DNA of 64,000 nt from an uncultured Serinicoccus sp. (lineage in GTDB: Bacteria; Actinomycetota; Actinomycetes; Actinomycetales; Dermatophilaceae), in assembly GCF_947487915.1 (NCBI RefSeq), contig NZ_CANKYH010000002.1, positions 124,001 to 188,000 of the forward strand. Direction: 5' to 3'. Both the position numbers and the translations under genes were made by a program. The notes beneath the pieces are model-generated. The model ran no database searches. It had not been told where the DNA came from and saw only the letters and a list, made by a program, of their open reading frames with translations. Positions 62,159 to 64,000 of the stretch are shown here, piece after piece (positions within the stretch are counted from its first letter, which is position 1; each line of letters starts with the position of its first letter).

Positions 62159-63046
62159 TCAGCCCGGGACGACCACCCGAAGGCTCGCGGCGTCCACGCG
62201 CACGGTGAGCGGGAGGGGCCCCAGCGGCTCGCCGTCTCCGTGCGCGACGACGTCGTCCGGTCCCTCGACGCGCACCTCTCGGGCGCGGTGCACCTCGACC
62301 GCCGGATGCCCGGTATGCCGTCCCGCCCGCAGCGCGCGCAGCACGCCCAGGGCCTGGGCCGGGGAGACGGGGCGGACGAGGACGAGGTCGAGCGCGCCGT
62401 CGGCCGGGTCCGCCGCGGGGGCGATGGGCAGTCCGCCGCCGAAGAACGGCATCGACGCGGCGACCACGACGAGCGCGTCCAGCTCGCGGGGCCGCCCGTC
62501 CACCGTGAGCCGGTAGTGCAGCGGCGGCTGTCGGCGCAGCAGCGCGATCTCGACCAGCGCGGACAGGGTGTAGGACGTCGCACCCAGCCGCCGGGGCATC
62601 CGGTTGGCCCGCGCGTTGATCCGCGCCTCGAGCGCGCCGCAGACCGAGCCCAGCACCCGGCGGTCCAGCTCGGGCAGGAGCAGGGTGTCGACGGTGCGGG
62701 TCCGCCCCGCCAGCAGCACCTGGACGCAGCCCGCACCGTCCGGCGGCAGCCCCAGGCTGCGCGCGTTGTCGTTGCCGGTCCCGGCCGGCAGGATGCCCAG
62801 CGCCGTACCCGTCCCCGAGCAGACGTCCGCCCCCAGGCTGACCAGCCCGTCCCCGCCGGCGACCACCAGCACGTCGACCCCGTCGGCCACGAGGGCGGCG
62901 CTCGCGGCCCGGGCCTGCTCCAGCGTGCCCGCTGTCACCTGGACGACGTCGTGCCCGGCCGCGCGCAGGGCGCCGGTCGCGGCCTCCCCCACCGCGGCCG
63001 CCCCGCCACGGCCGGACCGGCGGCCGTGCACGAGGGCATACCTCAT
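62159..63046 (-). CDS. Diacylglycerol kinase family lipid kinase
   Basis: A 295-residue kinase. VVAGGDGLVSLGADV and LPAGTGNDNARSLGL are the ATP-binding motifs; an FFGGGLPIAP loop and a beta-rich C-terminal domain follow. It phosphorylates diacylglycerol or a related lipid. ATG 63046 overlaps the tatC stop (ATGA), placing it in the tat operon. Confidence 0.88.
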   Translation of the reverse strand: MRYALVHGRRSGRGGAAAVGEAATGALRAAGHDVVQVTAGTLEQARAASAALVADGVDVLVVAGGDGLVSLGADVCSGTGTALGILPAGTGNDNARSLGLPPDGAGCVQVLLAGRTRTVDTLLLPELDRRVLGSVCGALEARINARANRMPRRLGATSYTLSALVEIALLRRQPPLHYRLTVDGRPRELDALVVVAASMPFFGGGLPIAPAADPADGALDLVLVRPVSPAQALGVLRALRAGRHTGHPAVEVHRAREVRVEGPDDVVAHGDGEPLGPLPLTVRVDAASLRVVVPG

Positions 63047-63867
63047 GTCAGCGGGGTCGCCTCGTCCGGCGAGAGACCGGCATACCGGCCGGGGTTCTTC
63101 TTCTCCCGCCGCCGCTCCATGAGGAAGGCGACGCCGACCGCGCACCAGTAGAGCGCGAAGACCGGGCTGGCCATCGCCAGCATCGTCCAGGCGCTGGGGT
63201 CCGGCGTCATGAAGGCGGAGAAGACGAGGATCCCGAAGAGCACGACCCGCCAGCTGCGCAGCATGAGCCGGGCGGACAGGATGCCGATCTGGTTGAGCGC
63301 GACGAGCACGACCGGGAGCAGGAAGGCCAGGCCGAAGGCGAGCATGAAGTAGAGCCACAGGGTGAGGAACTCGCTGGCCCCGGGCAGGTTGGCGATGCCC
63401 TCCGGGGTGAAGCCGAGCAGGATCGCGACGAGGCGCGGGAAGGTGAAGGCCGCCAGCGCCGCCCCGGCGAAGAACAGCGGGATCGAGATGAAGAAGTAGG
63501 ACAGCGCGATCTTCTTCTCCGCGCGGGTGAGCCCGGGCAGCAGGAAGCCCCAGATGTTCCACAGCCAGATCGGGCTGGCGAGCAGGATGCCGCTGAAGAT
63601 CGCCACCCGCAGCTGCATCGCGAACGGCTCGGTGATGTTCTGGAAGCGCAGCGAGACGGCCTCGTCCCCGCGCTCGGCGGCGACGGCGTCGATGGGGGCG
63701 GTGACGACCGAGATGATCTCGTCGTACCAGTACCACCCGACGACCGAGAGCACCCCGATCGCCAGCACGCTGATCGTCAGCCGGTTGCGCAGCTCACGGA
63801 AGTGGTCCCCGAGAGACATCCGCCCCTCGGGGTCCTTCGCGCGTCGGGCGCGGGCCGCTCGGGTCAC
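63043..63867 (-). CDS. tatC: Twin-arginine translocase subunit TatC
   Basis: A 274-residue protein with six membrane helices. MSLGDHFRELRNRL is the conserved N-terminal cytoplasmic motif, and NITEPFAMQLRVAIFSGILLA and FGLAFLLPVVLVALNQIG are family blocks. GTG 63867 is chosen because it lies after the tatA stop and gives an N terminus of normal length; an ORF back to 63936 would overlap tatA. Confidence 0.93.
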   Translation of the reverse strand: MTRAARARRAKDPEGRMSLGDHFRELRNRLTISVLAIGVLSVVGWYWYDEIISVVTAPIDAVAAERGDEAVSLRFQNITEPFAMQLRVAIFSGILLASPIWLWNIWGFLLPGLTRAEKKIALSYFFISIPLFFAGAALAAFTFPRLVAILLGFTPEGIANLPGASEFLTLWLYFMLAFGLAFLLPVVLVALNQIGILSARLMLRSWRVVLFGILVFSAFMTPDPSAWTMLAMASPVFALYWCAVGVAFLMERRREKKNPGRYAGLSPDEATPLT

Positions 63868-63895
63868 CGTCGGGTATGCCGTGTCGCGCGGTCGC

Positions 63896-64000
63896 TCAGG
63901 CGCCGGTCGTGCCGGTGGTGCCGGCCCCGCCCTCACGCCGCTTCATCGCGTCGTACTCCTCGCGGGCGGTGTCGGCGTCGTGGTCCTTGCGGTCGTCGAG
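63896..64000 (-). CDS. tatA: C-terminal end of a probable TatA protein (5' end outside window)
   Basis: The last 34 residues (DDRKDHDADTAREEYDAMKRREGG..., then a Gly/Thr-rich end) run in frame to the window edge. Only the polar tail is visible, so the name rests on position upstream of tatC and on composition. Confidence 0.6.
   Translation of the reverse strand, partial: LDDRKDHDADTAREEYDAMKRREGGAGTTGTTGA

Overview
The window is about 73% G+C and carries genes typical of Actinomycetota: RbpA, a GarA-type FHA protein, HelY beside TatC/TatA, Ppm1 beside Lnt, and the pgsA-DUF881-DUF1290-DUF881-gcvH-garA-merR block. Gene content and codon style suggest Micrococcales, perhaps the Intrasporangiaceae/Ornithinimicrobiaceae group. 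That placement is inference; there is no rRNA to test it. No tRNA, rRNA, CRISPR array, transposase or prophage was seen.

Region 1 (about 0.4-15.2 kb) is a 12-gene catabolic island built around a close relative of ectoine hydrolase (DoeA/EutD). Around it lie two Asp/Glu-racemase-like proteins (EutA type), an M20 deacylase, two PLP aminotransferases, an aldehyde dehydrogenase, an FAD/iron-sulfur oxidoreductase, a 2-hydroxyacid dehydrogenase, an amidase, a DUF3830 protein and a GntR/FCD repressor. Its three divergent promoter regions carry the same 14-bp palindrome, GATTGT-NN-ACAATC. The set could take ectoine or a related cyclic amide through N-acetyl-diaminobutyrate and diaminobutyrate to aspartate semialdehyde and aspartate. 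Several parts differ from the proteobacterial pathway.

Region 2 (15.2-27 kb) is conserved actinobacterial core: a CDP-alcohol phosphatidyltransferase, DUF881/DUF1290 envelope proteins, glycine cleavage gcvH and gcvP (gcvP behind a glycine riboswitch), a GarA-like FHA protein, two MerR regulators and a DUF151 protein. It follows the order of Mycobacterium tuberculosis Rv1822-Rv1832.

Region 3 (27-39 kb) is mixed housekeeping, including a persulfide-detoxification unit (CstR-type repressor, metallo-beta-lactamase/rhodanese protein, rhodanese-DUF2892 protein), RlmC, HIT, hydrolases and a lipoprotein.

At 39226-39253 there is a 28-bp site matching the actinobacterial chromosome-dimer-resolution site dif, so the window spans the replication terminus. 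The heptamer GGGGGAG lies almost only on the + strand left of dif and on the - strand right of it, as expected for FtsK-guiding or similar polar sequences.

Region 4 (39.6-64 kb) holds a cupin, a BrkB-like protein, cardiolipin synthase, an aldo/keto reductase, an SSB-like protein, an acyltransferase, a mutarotase, an AI-2E-type transporter, rbpA, fxsA-ppm1-lnt, a lysine 2,3-aminomutase with a striking upstream repeat, ybaK, an Lrp/AsnC regulator, an exonuclease, PAP2, a thiolase, and the helY-lipid kinase-tatC-tatA block.

Two genome-wide habits show in this window. Many genes are preceded by a TANNNT -10 box only 5-7 bases before the start codon, so they are probably leaderless. The octamer GGTATGCC occurs far more often than composition predicts and forces rare TAT and ATA codons into genes.
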